Assembly (NCBI GenBank): GCA_900188575.1
Contig: FYEU01000302.1
Span: forward strand, 891,236-955,235
Direction of reading: 5' to 3'
Source of the DNA: Geosmithia putterillii
Taxonomy: Eukaryota > Ascomycota > Sordariomycetes > Hypocreales > Bionectriaceae
Length of the DNA: 64,000 bases
How positions within the stretch are numbered: position 1 is the first letter of the stretch; the number at the start of each line of letters is the position of its first letter. The notes beneath the pieces were generated by a model that had not been told where the DNA came from, searched no databases, and was given only the letters and a program-made list of their open reading frames with translations. Shown here piece after piece: positions 35,001-47,409 of the stretch. The translations under genes were made by a program, and so were the position numbers.

Positions 35001-36329
35001 TGGAGTTGGGGCAAAGAACACGAGTACGGCATTCAACTGCCTGCTAGTGTCCGGCCGTGAAAGTCGGCATGCTATTTATACGCCATTGACATGTTGCAAG
35101 TCTAGCACCCGAGAAGAATCGATGGCTGTGACGTTGGCGGCGGCATCGCCACGCCTGTTGCGCTGTCTTTCAGTCGGGGGGCTACCTGGACCCGGGACCA
35201 CCAAGCTAGGCATTCCATGGAGCACGAAGAAACCCAATGTCGGATCCTGCACAAGCCGTGGGGACTTCTGTAGATAGCGTGGGCATCGATGATCTGATGG
35301 TACGAGTGCAGCGTACTTGTAGTCGCTCAATAGCTCAATTCGAGCGTTGACGTTGAAGCTATCGTCGACGATCCATTTTGCCTCTGTAGATCCCATAGAT
35401 AACCTCGTATAAAGGCATAATAGAAGCAGTGATATTATACTAGACAATAATGCCTCGCCCACTTTGATTTCTTGACCGCGTATTCCGAAATTGCCAACGA
35501 CGATCCGACCTGTTCATCGTCAACGACAGACAGGGCTCTTCCGGTAGTCGTCTGGCGCACCTACTATTGAATGAACATTCCGTATCAGTGATGAATGATA
35601 ATATAGGATAACCAAGTTACAGAGTAACGGACAGTGTTGACACCAAAGTCTAATAGACGGCAGAAGGTGATGCAAACCAGATGGAAAATACAAGTAATAC
35701 GCGTTTGGGAGTGTGAGAAACCGTCAGTGCGGAACCATTTCTGCGAGGATGCGAGGTTATGCAGGGTCAAAAGGCTTGACGCCTTAAATCCTAGGCTCCT
35801 TTAGGCATTTCTATTTCAGGAAGGGAGGACGCGCGATTCTTGCCATTTTTGGTCGGCATTTGAGTCGTACCGTATCAACTTTACCCTATGCATCACTATT
35901 CGAAACTCCAAGGGGTCACAGACAATCATCACTAAGACTCCGAGGCGAGTTCAAACAATACTTCTTCAATAAACCTTCAATAGACTCCATCAGTGAATTT
36001 CTGTTTGTTGATGACGCAGCGTTTCTCTTGGGTCCTAAATGTTGAACTACTCCTAGTATTGCCATTCTGGTTACGTTATGTAAAAATCGCAGGTTACTCA
36101 GACTCAGTTTATTCCGTCAACGGAGGACAAATGCGAGCAAGGCAGGTACAACCCACATTGAGATGATTCACGTACAACCTGTCCATTTCTTGCCATTCGA
36201 TGGGAATCAAAATAACATAACCAGCAACCACCCTTCATTGTTTTCCCTGCAAAGAACCCCAACAAACATACGTGCTGAGACCTAATAACTACCTGTCCGA
36301 GTTCCGTGCCGTCGTGGCATCCAGCCAAC
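32068..36329. other. 4.3-kb region without a convincing gene
   Basis: Between divergent starts of the FAD oxidase and the MOSC gene. AT-rich patches at 33240-33440 and 35560-36100 stand out against the coding areas. One exact TACTCCGTA is at 34272. On the minus strand, about 35076-35462, 34685-34860 and 34295-34522 contain open stretches in different frames, possibly remnants of a decayed gene, but I recognise no family. No tRNA-like cloverleaf or terminal inverted repeat was seen. Confidence 0.5.
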
Positions 36330-37860
36330 ATGTCCACCAATGCTGCATCTGCCGCAGTTATCCTTCTTTCGGCCGGGCTGATTGTCCCATTGGCCTTCTT
36401 CATTTTCACCACCCAAGTCACGGCCATCGGTCTTAAGGAGACGGAGGAGCCTGGCAGCGGATACTACAAGCTTGGCGTGCCCCCGGAAAGGAGCGAACTG
36501 CGCGACCCGGATCGAGCTTCCCACAAGCCTCGTTCAGGGGAGGCGCCACTGCTTCAGAGCCTCTGGATCTATCCGCTCAAGTCGTGCCGGGGAATCGAGC
36601 TCACCCGTAGCCGTGTTCTCCCCACTGGCCTGGAGTTTGATAGACTCTACACCTTTGCCCAGCTGCGGGAGAAGACTGAAGGGCCTCAAGATCTCTCGGC
36701 GCCCACCTGGGAGTTCTTGACCCAGAGACAGCTGCCTCTTCTGACCAACGTCGAGGTCGATCTGTGGCTTCCGAAGCCACGCCCTACATCGAATGTGGAC
36801 AAGGCCAACGGTGGCGCGGCTGATGAGGGTGGCATCATCGTCGTCAGGTTTCCGTGGACACGCCCAGGATGGACCGGTATCATTCAGTGGGCCGTGACCA
36901 AGTTCACCAGAGGCTTTGGCGCTCACCCCGAGAAGAAGTTCACCCTGCCAGTCAACTTCCCCTCAGACGAGGCCATTAATGCCAACGGGTACGAGTACGG
37001 AAACGTCAGAATCTGGAAGGAGTACACCACGGCACTCAACCTGTCTCGCGATGTGCCCCCCGAACTCAAGTCGTACCTGGGAATGCAGGCTGACCGGCCT
37101 CTGGGGTTGTTCCGCATGGACCCATCGAGGCAGAGGGAGGTTTTCCGCTGTGCACCCACTAAGGAGACTGCCGGCTACCAACCCGTTGTCGACTTTCACG
37201 ATGCTGTAGGTGGCGCCCCCGGCACAGAACTCTATCCTTCGACTGACATTCTACCCGGCAGTACCCTCTCCACCTCATGAGTCTCAACAGTTTGTGGGAC
37301 TTTGAGGCCATGATGCCCAAGGATGACACGATGCTTCCTCTTGACGTGCGCCGGTTCCGATCCAATATGATTGGTAAGTCAATCGTCCGCAATGTGTAAC
37401 CGCGTTCCAATGCACAAGCTAGCTTCTGACCTCTGCCAAATAGTCTCGCGAGCGGAGAACTACGACGAGGAAACCTGGCGAAATATTAGCTTCTCACACG
37501 ACTTTACCGGTGACGAGAAGAGTTTCTTTGACGTCTCTTGTCGCACTGTCAGGTAAGTGGAACAAACTCCGAGCAAGGACACGGCAAGACATGGGACTAA
37601 CCTATGTTTCCTCACTTGCTAGGTGCAAGATGCTCAACGTCGACCAAGACACCGGTGCACGCCACAAGTTCGAGCCCGATCGCTCCCTTCGAAAATTTCG
37701 AGATGTTGACCAAGGCGCCCCTAGATGGGGTTGCATGGGGATGCAACTCTGCCCACTGTTCTCTGATGCTGCCGACGCCAACAAACGACAGTCAGTACTC
37801 GAGGTGGGCATGAAACTTACGGTTATAGAGAGGGGTTCCCACCTGTACATTCCTCAGTAA
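36330..37860 (+). CDS. membrane-anchored MOSC-domain protein (mARC-like)
   Basis: Four exons (36330..37205, 37262..37373, 37444..37552, 37623..37860) encode 444 aa. A single hydrophobic N-terminal anchor (AAVILLSAGLIVPLAFFIF, residues 9-27) precedes a MOSC_N beta-barrel domain (LLQSLWIYPLKSCRGIEL onward, about 75-215) and a C-terminal MOSC domain (about 250-440) with SPLNVL-like spacing, RCKMLNVDQDTGARH, and WGCMGMQL. This arrangement matches mitochondrial amidoxime-reducing component proteins, which bind molybdenum cofactor and reduce N-hydroxylated substrates using cytochrome b5. The Cys in VRCKMLNVD is the likely Mo ligand. Introns are 56-70 bp and phase-consistent. The start is the first ATG (MSTNAAS); a GTG lies in frame upstream. 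Substrate and outer-membrane location are inferred. Confidence 0.9.
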
Positions 37861-38322
37861 GGTGGCAACCATTCTGGGGCATGATGTGGGACGAGTCCCC
37901 CTCGGACAAGATATGCATGAATTACGATTAGGTAGTATACTAAACGATTGACAGAACCCTGGGGTTGGCTGTCTTCCTTGCTAGCATCGACAGAGCTATT
38001 ATTCTCCCAGAATCAAGGTTGAAATAAAATATCGTGATGTTTCTTTATAAACCTTGTCTACTCGTTAGAACTCATATTATCATCACTGAACACTATCAAT
38101 TATATCATATCGTAAAACATTAAGTGTGTAAATTGTTGCGACATGTACACGTTAAGGAATACTAAAAGACTGCATACAAGAAGAAAAGTACCAAGTAGAC
38201 CCATCATCATCATCACTCCGACCCAAGTCCCAAAATGACACCAAACAAAACGCAATCCCATGACCGTCATTGACCTCGTACACACGTTGTGGCAGCCCAT
38301 CCAGCCCTGTTCGGACCGATCT
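37861..38322. other. convergent intergenic region
   Basis: 462 bp, AT-rich, between the MOSC and SMC2 3' ends. It serves as the two 3' flanks; nothing else seen. Confidence 0.65.
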
Positions 38323-41300
38323 TTACTTCATGTCGGCCGGTGTGAGGGCCTGGACGTGACTGGTTCCCTCGCTGAAACGGGTGCGGAAGATGCGATTTGC
38401 GTTCTGGAACATGCCGTCCTTGAGACTGACGACGATGAACTGGGAGCCTTTGAAACGTGTCTTGATGAGGCGACCGATATTCTGGGTGTGGGACAGGTCG
38501 AGTGCGGCGTCGACCTCGTCTAGGATGTACATGGGCGCGGGCTTGAACTGCAGCAGGGCCATGATGAGGGAGAGGGCGACGAGGGAGCGCTGGCCACCGC
38601 TAAGCTCGGTGAGGCTCTGCTTCCAGACCTTGCCGAGGCAGACCTTGACCTCGAGGCCGTCGCTAATAGTCTTGCCCTCTGGGGGGTCGAGCTTGGCGAA
38701 GGAGCCGCCGGGGAGCAGCTCCGAGAAGATCTGTCCAAAGTCGCCGTTGACCTTCTCCCATGTCTCCTGCAGGGCCTTCTTTTTGTAGTCGTCGAGGCTG
38801 ATGATGGTCTCCTCAATCTTGCGCTTGTCGCGGATGACCGTCTTGATCATGGTCTTGAGTGATACCTCCTTCTTCTCCACGCTGTCAATCATGTTCATCA
38901 CCTTGGGGTTAATCTTCTTCTTCATGCCCTGGAACCGCTCCGTCAGGTTGCGCAGCGTCGACTTGCACTCGCCAATGTTCTGGCCCTGGAAGTCGTACGG
39001 CGTCCCCGACCGCCCAAACTTGTCCTTCTCGTCTTCGATCCACTCGTGGTCTGCCTCCAGCCGTGTCACGTTCTCAGCCGCACCCTGCTGCTCCTTGTTG
39101 AACCGTTCCAACTGGTGGCCTAGCTTCTGCTGCTCCAACCCTTCCTCCGTAATGCGCGCGTTCTTGCTCCGCGTCGCCTCCTCCAGCGCCCGCAGCTCAT
39201 TGTCGTACGAGTGCAGCTTTGCTCGCTCGTCGTCCAACTGCGCCTCCACCTCTCGCGACGTCTCCGTCAGCTCGGCCTGTTGCTTGGCCAGCCCTTCAAT
39301 GTCACGCTGCTGGCCTGCGATGCCCACCCCCACCTCCTGCAGCTGCTCCTGCGCCGCAGACAGGTCCCCCCCCACCTGCTCTAGGTCTAGCTGGGCATTC
39401 TGAAGTTGTTTCTGGAGCGCCTTCATCGACGACGAGTTCTTGTCGAGTCCCGCTCGTAGCTTGTCCACCGACTTCTGCAGCTCCACAAGCTTGGCATCTT
39501 TGTTGTTGTCAAAGTCCTTCATGTCCTTGTCGATCCTCTTCACGTCGGCACTGGCTTCTACCTGCCGCGCCTTGGCCTCGGTAATGCTCTCTTGGAGCTC
39601 CGCGACTGTGACCTTCATGGTTTCGACTTCTCGCATGATGGAAGACGACGAGTTTCCGTTGATCTGCTCCTCCGCGAGCCCAATCTCGTGAGACTTGAGG
39701 TCCAGTTCCTGCTTGATCTGGCGGCCCCTGTCGAGCTTGCTTTTATCCCTGGCCATCTCGGCTTGGAGCCTCTTTAGCGACCCTTCAGCCTCGGTCAGCT
39801 GACGGTTCAAGTTGTTGAGCTTCTGCAGGGTCACCAGCACACCGCTGGAGTTGGGAGCACTGCCTCCTGAGAGCGTGCCCGACGGGTCGTAGGCATCTCC
39901 TTGAAGGGTGATACTCCGCATCCGCACATTGGGGTCGAAGGTGACGCGCTTAGCTGTCTCGGCGTCCGCGCAGATCAGAGTGTTTCCAAAGACGTAATCC
40001 ATGGCGGCGGACACTTGCTCGTCATACCCGACCAGGGTCAATGCGAGGTCGACCTTTCCCGGTGCCAGGCTTTGGGCTGTGGCGATGGCCTGTGCAGAAG
40101 CCTTGAAGGTAGAAATCTTGTTCAGGGGAATGATTGTCACGCGCTTCCTCAGCTTTCCTTTTTGGAGAAGCTGCGTACCCGTCACTTCGGAGTCGACGAC
40201 AACATTATACAGGCGGCCACCGGCGCAGATCTCCAGTGCCGTGCCTGCACGAGTGTGCTCCTTGTCGAGGGTGAAAAGCTGCGCCACGAGGCCCTTGACC
40301 TTGGATCGGTCAAAGTTTGGTGCCGGGTCGGCATAGTTGAAATCGATGTTGGCAACCTGGCGCTTAAGCTTGTCTGACTCCTGGCGCAGGTTCCTGACGG
40401 ACTGTTGCAGAGAGGACTCTTTCTTGTACATGGCATCCTCATGGCCAGGCTCAAATCCAAGCTGGCTGAGTTCCTTCTCGAGCTTCTGAGCTTGGGCCTT
40501 CAGCACATCAAGGTCACGGAGAAGCCCGGCGTTCTGATCCTTGGCCTTCTTGGCTCGTGGCTCCTCCTCCTTGATCCGACCCTGAAGATGCGTAATTTTG
40601 ATCTTGGCCTGCTCTTGCTCCGTTGCAGCAGCTGTTGCACGGTTGCGGGCATCCTGTAGCTGGCCCTGGTAGCCATTCTCCTGGCCATCCTTTGAAGCAA
40701 CACCGGTCTGGAGCGTCTGTAGTAGCTCTTCCTTGGAGTCGGCCTCTTCTGACTGCTTTGCGACCTCGTTCTTAGCTTCGTCATATTTGGCCTTGACTTC
40801 ATCAAATGCCGCCGTCTTTTCCTGCAGCGCAGCCTTGAGCTCTGCCACGGACTTTTCCACGGCAGACTTCTTCTCTTCTTCTTCCACCAAGCTTGATTTC
40901 TTGAGGTCCATGACTGTAGCAAGGCGAACCAGCTCGTTCGAGTGTTTCTTGGCGGCGTCTTCCAGAGCCTGAGCCTTACCACCCTTCTTGAGTTCCTTGT
41001 CCCGCTGCGCGCGCACCCTTTTCAGGTCCTCCTCCAGATGGACAATCTCACTCTTCATGCGCGAGGTCGAGCCCTCTAGGTATTGTTGGCGCTGCTTCTT
41101 TGAGTCGAGATCTGCCGCCGACTGCTTCAGTTTCTCCTGAAACTTCAGGTAGTCGTAGGCCACCACAATACGGGTAAGGCGTTCCAGGTCGTTTTGGGTC
41201 TGCTGGAAGTCCAAGAATGCTCTCTTCTCCGTGCGCAACTTCTCCAACTTTGGCTCAATCTCCTCCTTTAGAAGCTCACGGAGCTCTTGAAGCTTCATTT

Positions 41301-42044
41301 CTTTCTTTGCCATGGTCTTGAGCGCCTTGTCCCTTCGGTCTTCGAACATTCTCGTGCCGGCAGCTTCTTCAATCATGGCGAGAATCTCCACAGCCTTCAT
41401 GTTGAGGACCTTGGTGATGCGACCCTGCATGATGAGGAAGTTGGGGTTGTTGATGTTGAGCTGGACCGACTGAAAGAGGTTCTGGACGGTTTGCTGCTGC
41501 GCACGGTGACCGTTGATAAGGTACTTGTTCGAGCCATTCAGGACGATCTGGCGGGTAACACTGATGGATGCGTATTCCTCAAAGCCGATTGGCGACTTCT
41601 TGGTGTCTCGATTATCGAAAACGATTGTGACGCTGGCCTTTTGAACGCCGGCCTGACCGCGCTTGTAAATGAGGTCCTGCATGGTCGCTATGTTAGATGG
41701 TGGTTTCTGTTTTCTGGTGTGCGCATAGGCGGGTAAAGCGTACCTGGAGGTTTTGCGCTCGCACGGTGGACATGTTGGTAATGCCCAGAACGAAGCATAT
41801 AGCATCCAGAATGTTGGATTTACCACTGCCATTCAGGCCAGTGATAGAGTTGAAGCTCTCATCCCTGTGTGGTGTTAACGAGCTTTTCGCATCGTGGTCG
41901 GCGGGGAAGGGGTCTCACCATCCCGAAATGACAGTACGCGTCTGGTACGACTTGAAGCCCTGCTCTAGGTGTTAGTATAGGGACAGGGAGGGGATTACGG
42001 AGAGTCAAATAACGTACGTCGATGATAACTTCAATCACCCTCAT
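38323..42044 (-). CDS. SMC2: condensin subunit SMC2
   Basis: Four exons (42018..42044, 41919..41959, 41744..41864, 38323..41676) encode 1180 aa, the normal SMC2 length. The N-terminal ATPase half reads MRVIEVIID|GFKSYQTRTVISGW with Walker A GLNGSGKSN. Two long coiled coils (about 175-510 and 680-1020) flank a hinge at about 520-670 (GYDEQVSAAMDYVFGN). The C-terminal half has the ABC signature LSGGQRSLVALSL and Walker B MYILDEVDAALD. SMC2 pairs with SMC4 in condensin and compacts mitotic chromosomes. Three small 5' introns (54-67 bp) interrupt the ATPase head. It is transcribed divergently from the INCENP gene. Confidence 0.97.
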
Positions 42045-42523
42045 GATGGCAACCCGGACGGTGTCGAAACCGCAGAATTGTTGGATCGGGGCGTTGTCGT
42101 GCGGGTTGCTTGATGTCGCAAATGGGGACGCGACCGACTATTGGGACCAATACGAGTAAACACAAAGCGGGCATCTCATGTTTACTATCTGATAGGCGGT
42201 TTCCTCCCTTATCGTCACGTGAACGCATGCAGTTCCGTTCCTTCCCCCTCTGTGACGCGGGTAAAGTGGGCTGCCGGAGCTGTAACTGCGCTAACCTGAT
42301 TCGGGCTTGATCAAAACAACAAGCCATACCAACATCGATCTTCTGCGCTCTACCTTGTCACTACCAACCCTTCCCCAGTTTCTTCAACTTCACCCTCATC
42401 TACTACTACTAATATTCCAGGAAAGATCCCTCATGTCTTTGTGAAAAACAGAACCCGACGACTCTAGCTAGTTCTAGACGCCGACAGCCCGCGATATTCC
42501 CTCGACGACATACCCCCTCTATC
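42045..42523. promoter_or_regulatory. divergent promoter, SMC2 / INCENP
   Basis: The 479 bp between the two start codons must drive both mitotic-chromosome genes. It contains a perfect TCACGTGA palindrome (42215-42222), the core of many bHLH sites including Cbf1-type. An ACGCGT (MCB-like, cell-cycle) hexamer lies just outside, in INCENP intron 1 (42699-42704). Function is inferred from arrangement. Confidence 0.6.
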
Positions 42524-45500
42524 ATGGCGATGCGAGGACCGCGCCTCCAGGTCGGCTCTGCCGCCTGGGTGGCTGAGGAACGATCATGTGCCCTCCAGAT
42601 CGCTCAGTCTGAGGTCGAAGAGTTTTCTTTCTCTGCAAGGAACGAGCTTGAATGGCTCAACGAGCATATGGCGGGTGTATTCGATGAGAACGAAACGTAC
42701 GCGTCAATGGCCCCGTCGCGAGAGACCACGGATGCTGACCGTGTGACAGGAACTTCGCCGAAACTTTCAAGACGCCAGGAAAGCTGCGCGGAAAGACTCC
42801 CCGAACGGCCCGCACGGCCCGTATGCTGAATGCCACTGAATCGCGGGCAGTAAGTTCATCTCACAGCCTCTTTCCCATCCAAAACTGACGTTTCCAGCCT
42901 CTTTCGGATGTATTCGCAGCCACACCCAATGGATCAACAAACCGCTTCGCTCAGAAGCTAAACAGAGCCAACTCGCCGAAACCTCAGACAATTGCCGCCA
43001 AAGCATCACCGTCACCATCGAAACCGGCAGCTCGCAAGCAGAACGCCCCGGCCGCTAAACCGACTGTTCCTGCAGGTGCATCCCAGGACTCTGGATATTT
43101 CGGGAGTCAGGATATTTACTCCAACCAGACGCGTGTTGACGATGATTTCTTGGCCTCTCAACAAACGCCTGCAGGCGAACCTACTGCTACTGTTGCCCAC
43201 ATGAGCGACACCCCGATTCGCACAGATTCACTCGAAAAGACATACCAAGCTAGGGAGGAAGAGGCCGATATTTTGACATCAGATGCACCCGTGGAGGTGC
43301 AGCGGGATGGTATGACCAGCGAGGTCGACGATGCAGAAGAGGAGGCTATGGATGAGGATGTTCCTGAGTCAGAACAACCAGTCCCGCAATCCGACCAGAC
43401 AGCAACACAGGCACTATCCTCTTCCCCTGTCGTGGACCGGGAAGCATCACCAGCACAATCTGTGGAGAGTGCATTGGATGATGCGCGATCGAACTCGGAG
43501 ACTTCCAGCCCAATCCGTCCAATGGTTCGCAAAAGCAGCCTGAACTTCGCATCCCTCCCCGCAAGGGAGCCCCTCACCGCCGGGAAGAGTATTGGTGCAC
43601 GCGTTTCCCGCACCAGCTACTTTGATACCAACAGGAAGAGCCAGTATAACTGGGCTGCTGCAGCAAAGACCCCAGGAAAATCTGCGCAACAAGACTCGGA
43701 CCATGCCGAGGACGAGGACGAGGAGGAAGTCGAGAACGAGGAAGCAGCTCGACCAGCTGAAGTCAATCCGGCTTTGAACCACAACAAAACCTACACACAG
43801 AGGCTGCAAGACCAAATCAACATGCTGGGCAAGTCGAAGCCAAGCGGTAGCAGGACATCGAAATCGACGCACAACCTCGCTTCCTTGCAGCAGATTGCGG
43901 CACCTCCCCAGCCTGCCGAGGCACCGAAGTCTCCCACACCCAAGCCTGTGGAGACAACGACAACCACTCCCGGGGCGTTTCCCGAGGATGATGACGATTG
44001 GATTGACCCCCCTGCTGCGTCTCCCACCAAGGAGACACAAAGTCCAGTCCCTCCGCCATTCCCCAAGAGCCACTCCGCGGATATCATGGAAGGCATCCAC
44101 AAGAGCGGCTTTGAGCCGCCCATGGAGGAGCATCGACCTACTTCTCCTCAACGTCCTGCGCTCGTCACAGCTGCAACAACCCCGGGCCACACGAAATCTA
44201 TCTCTGTGCCGGTCGTTTCAACTCTTCCCCGGCCTGTCGCAGACCAGACTCTTCCTCTGACAAAGGCTTCTTCAATCCCGCTGTCTTCCATGTTTGACGG
44301 AGAGGGCGTGCAGACACCTTCGCATTCGCCATCTCGCTCGTTCCGGGATAGCCCCCTGAAGCAGGTTAAGAATAAGCTGTCATCAATTCTGAAAAGCTCC
44401 AAGGGCCTTCTCGCAAGCAGCGCGGCTGTCAGTGCTGAAGGAAAGACATCTCTTCTATCGCCATCCACCACACGGTTGGCCCTTCACGCAGCAGCGGCGG
44501 CTTCCTCGGACTCTCTTGCTTCCAGGGCATTTGGCAACAGTGTCACTGTGACTGCGGGTAAGGACGATGACAAGACTCTCCCGGTGGCACGGCGGACTAG
44601 GGCTTCGCTCGAGAGGGAGAAGGAGGAGAAGCGCCGGCAGGCCGAGGCAAGGCTCCAGGAGCAACAGATGGAGAAGCTTGAGAAGGCTAGGGAGAAGGAA
44701 CGTGAGAAGGCGCGCGTCTTCAGCAAGGAGCAAGAACGGATTACTTCCATGGAGAAGCAGATATCTTCGAAAGACGAAGACCATGCCCACGCCATGGAGA
44801 CACCGAAGCCGACGAGGAGCAGTCCTCGGAAAATGCAACGCCCACCTGAGACGGTTACGAAGACTATCGATCGCAATGTGGACATGACGGAAGCCCCGTC
44901 CCTAGCCCCGCCGTCAACATATCGGCCTGTGGCGCCCAGCCAGGTGGCTAGGCCGAAGGAGATCAAGAGGCCAGCAAGACCTACGAGGGAAGCCCAGCCC
45001 AAGACAAAGCAGGCCCCTACAGTCATCCGAGTCAACACGGGATCGCAGCACTCTCAATACCACTCAACGGCGAGCGCCACGACAAACAACATTGCCGAGA
45101 GCGCACCATCTTCCACATCGCAGATTCAGCCTCCAGCTTCGGTCAAAGCCAGCAAAGCAAGCAAAGCCGCGCTGCAGTCGAAGCCGTCAACTCAAAGCCT
45201 GAAGGCTAGCGCCGCTTCTTCAAGTGGCCGAACAAAGGTTCCCGACTCGGCCTCGAAGAAGAAGGACCAGGACGAGAGAGAGGCTCAGCGCCGGCGTGAA
45301 GCAAAGGCTGAGATGGAGCGGAAACGGGCTGCAGCTCAAGAGGAGCAGCGGAAACAAGAGCAACGTCGACAGGAGGCCGAGCGCCAGAAGCTGCGCGACC
45401 GTGAACAGGCGGCTGCTCACGCGGAAGCGAAGCAGAACTCCCAAAGGCAAGCTATGCTTGAGAAGGCAAAGCAGACAAAGGCACCGCCGCCAGCGGCCAG

Positions 45501-46533
45501 GCCTCAGCAGAATGGCCCGTCCGACTTTGGCAGCTCTACCCGGGAAGCGCAGCCGTCACGACCACCTTCTCGCATGGACAACGGCTACTACAGGCAAGAT
45601 GAGACGAGCCGCCCGGCTAGCACGGTGCCCTCTCAGGCATCCAAGGCTGGTATGAAGCGGACCTTGGGCCAGGAGGGCGGCGACGACGCCAAGGCAAAGA
45701 GGCAACCGTCTCGTGGCGGGCCGTCGTACCAGGCCAAGGACGCCAAGCGACGCCGAACTAGCGAAGCTGGCGATCTGGAAGCGGACAACCCACCCAACAT
45801 CAAGGGCCCACCTGTCCGCCCGTCTGCGGGTTTCAAGAAGGTAATTACAAACCACCAAGCTACAATGTGTTATTTATGTCTGACATTCTCCCTACAGGAG
45901 CTTCCCAAGAAATCGTTGTTTCAAAACGGATACACCAATGCGCCGCCGAGCGCGACGCGTGACCTGTTCAAGGCCACGGTTACGTCGCAGCACAACGGCC
46001 AGCATAAGTCGACGCATCCCCTCGATATGGCACAGATCTCCAAGGGTGCCATTCCATTTGCGCCAACCAACAATCAACACGGCGCGTCGTCGTACAAGAC
46101 GCCGGCACGCCCCGCTGCGACTCACGGCTCGAAGTCAACTGCCAAGTCTGCGCAGAGGTCGTCCCCTCGGTTCCAGAATGGCGAAAACATCGAACTTCCC
46201 GAGATTGACACCGATGATGAGGACGACGAGGACGGTGGTAGCCGTGGTATGGTGGCTCCCTGGGTGGAGTCGCCCGAGCTGCGAATGGCCCTTCTCAGGC
46301 AGGAGACACTGGACCCCACGGATATCTTTGGACCTCCTCGACCGCTCAACATGGAGGAGGTGTTTAGTAAGAATAAGGATAGGTGGCACAAGTTCCGGGC
46401 GCGCACGTCGAGTGCCAACTGGAGTGGCTTTGACCGCCTAACGGAGGAGGATATTGAGAAGGATATGGCTGCCCGCGAGAGGCTTCGGCGCGAGGGAGGT
46501 TGGTCGTTTGACCTGAACAAGGACTTGGCGTAG
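42524..46533 (+). CDS. INCENP/Sli15/Pic1 homologue, chromosomal passenger scaffold
   Basis: Four exons (42524..42696, 42750..42849, 42898..45840, 45898..46533) encode 1283 aa. The C-terminal IN-box is clear (about 1190-1270): ELPEIDTDDEDDED, APWVESPELRMALLRQE, DPTDIFGPPRPLNMEEVF, FRARTSSANWSGFDRLT. This segment binds and activates Aurora B (Ipl1/Ark1). The N-terminus is helical (LQIAQSEVEEFSFSARNELEWLNEHM), as in the Survivin/Borealin-binding end. The middle is disordered with long charged coiled-coil runs (about 480-560 and 690-770) that may be the single-alpha-helix microtubule-binding part. It contains many SP/TP sites, candidate CDK targets. The last intron is 57 nt, a multiple of three and free of stops. 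It is divergent from SMC2. Confidence 0.93.
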
Positions 46534-47409
46534 AGATGCCGATGTGGTCGCTTGGGGATGACTTTGAAGTAATACTACTAGCTAGGGACAGGTTGAGCAT
46601 TTGGGAAAGCTCCGACGTGTCTCCACTGAACGACGACAGCGACACAGGATATGGATTATGTGTTTTTCTATTATTGATTTGGACAAGGCGTACGGCGCAT
46701 GGCATCAGCACAGACAGACAGGCTCATGGGTTTCATAGAGCATTAGAGTATCATGGTAAATCTCGAGCTCTTTGTATTCAATCATAAATTGGTATTTGCA
46801 TTTCCCATTATGATTATGATCTGCACTCCCGTCTTTATGTAACCTATCTCTTCTTGTTCCGGCCCCGGCAGTGCTGAGGAGCGGAGGATATCGGAGAATA
46901 TCAAGAAATGGGGACTAGCCATTAACCGCCGTAGCGTCCGCCACCGCGCGGGGCGGCGGTAGGGGGCAACTTGCAAGGAATGAGAACAAAAAAGGGACGA
47001 GGATAGTGGGACTTTCACATGTAAGCCAAGCCAACAGAAACCAACAAGCCACGAACCAAGACTAAAGCAGCGGTTCCTCTCTCTTTCTCTCTCTGTCCCC
47101 TCTCTCATTTTCTTCTCATTAATGCACTCGGATAAGAAGACCAGACCCCCATCAATCAGTACGACTGCCGCCTTATCATGTGCTGATGAAAGATGCGACA
47201 GCCCCTCGTGACATCTGTTGCACCGACAATCCGCATGTGACTGGCCAATGCTGAGCGTCACTTATCGGCCCCGCCCTCCCATTTGTCACCAGCAAACCAA
47301 GTAGCCCGGACTTGTCAACCGAGAGAGTGTCTAAGAGACAGGGCGGTGCTACTACTACTGAGGAAGGGAGCCCATATTCAATACTCGAGTTTGTGACCAC
47401 GAACAAAAC
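46534..47409. other. intergenic region, CT-rich promoter
   Basis: INCENP 3' flank and the promoter of the next gene. A pyrimidine-rich run (CTCTCTTTCTCTCTCT and neighbours) sits at about 47070-47120. No gene seen. Confidence 0.6.
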
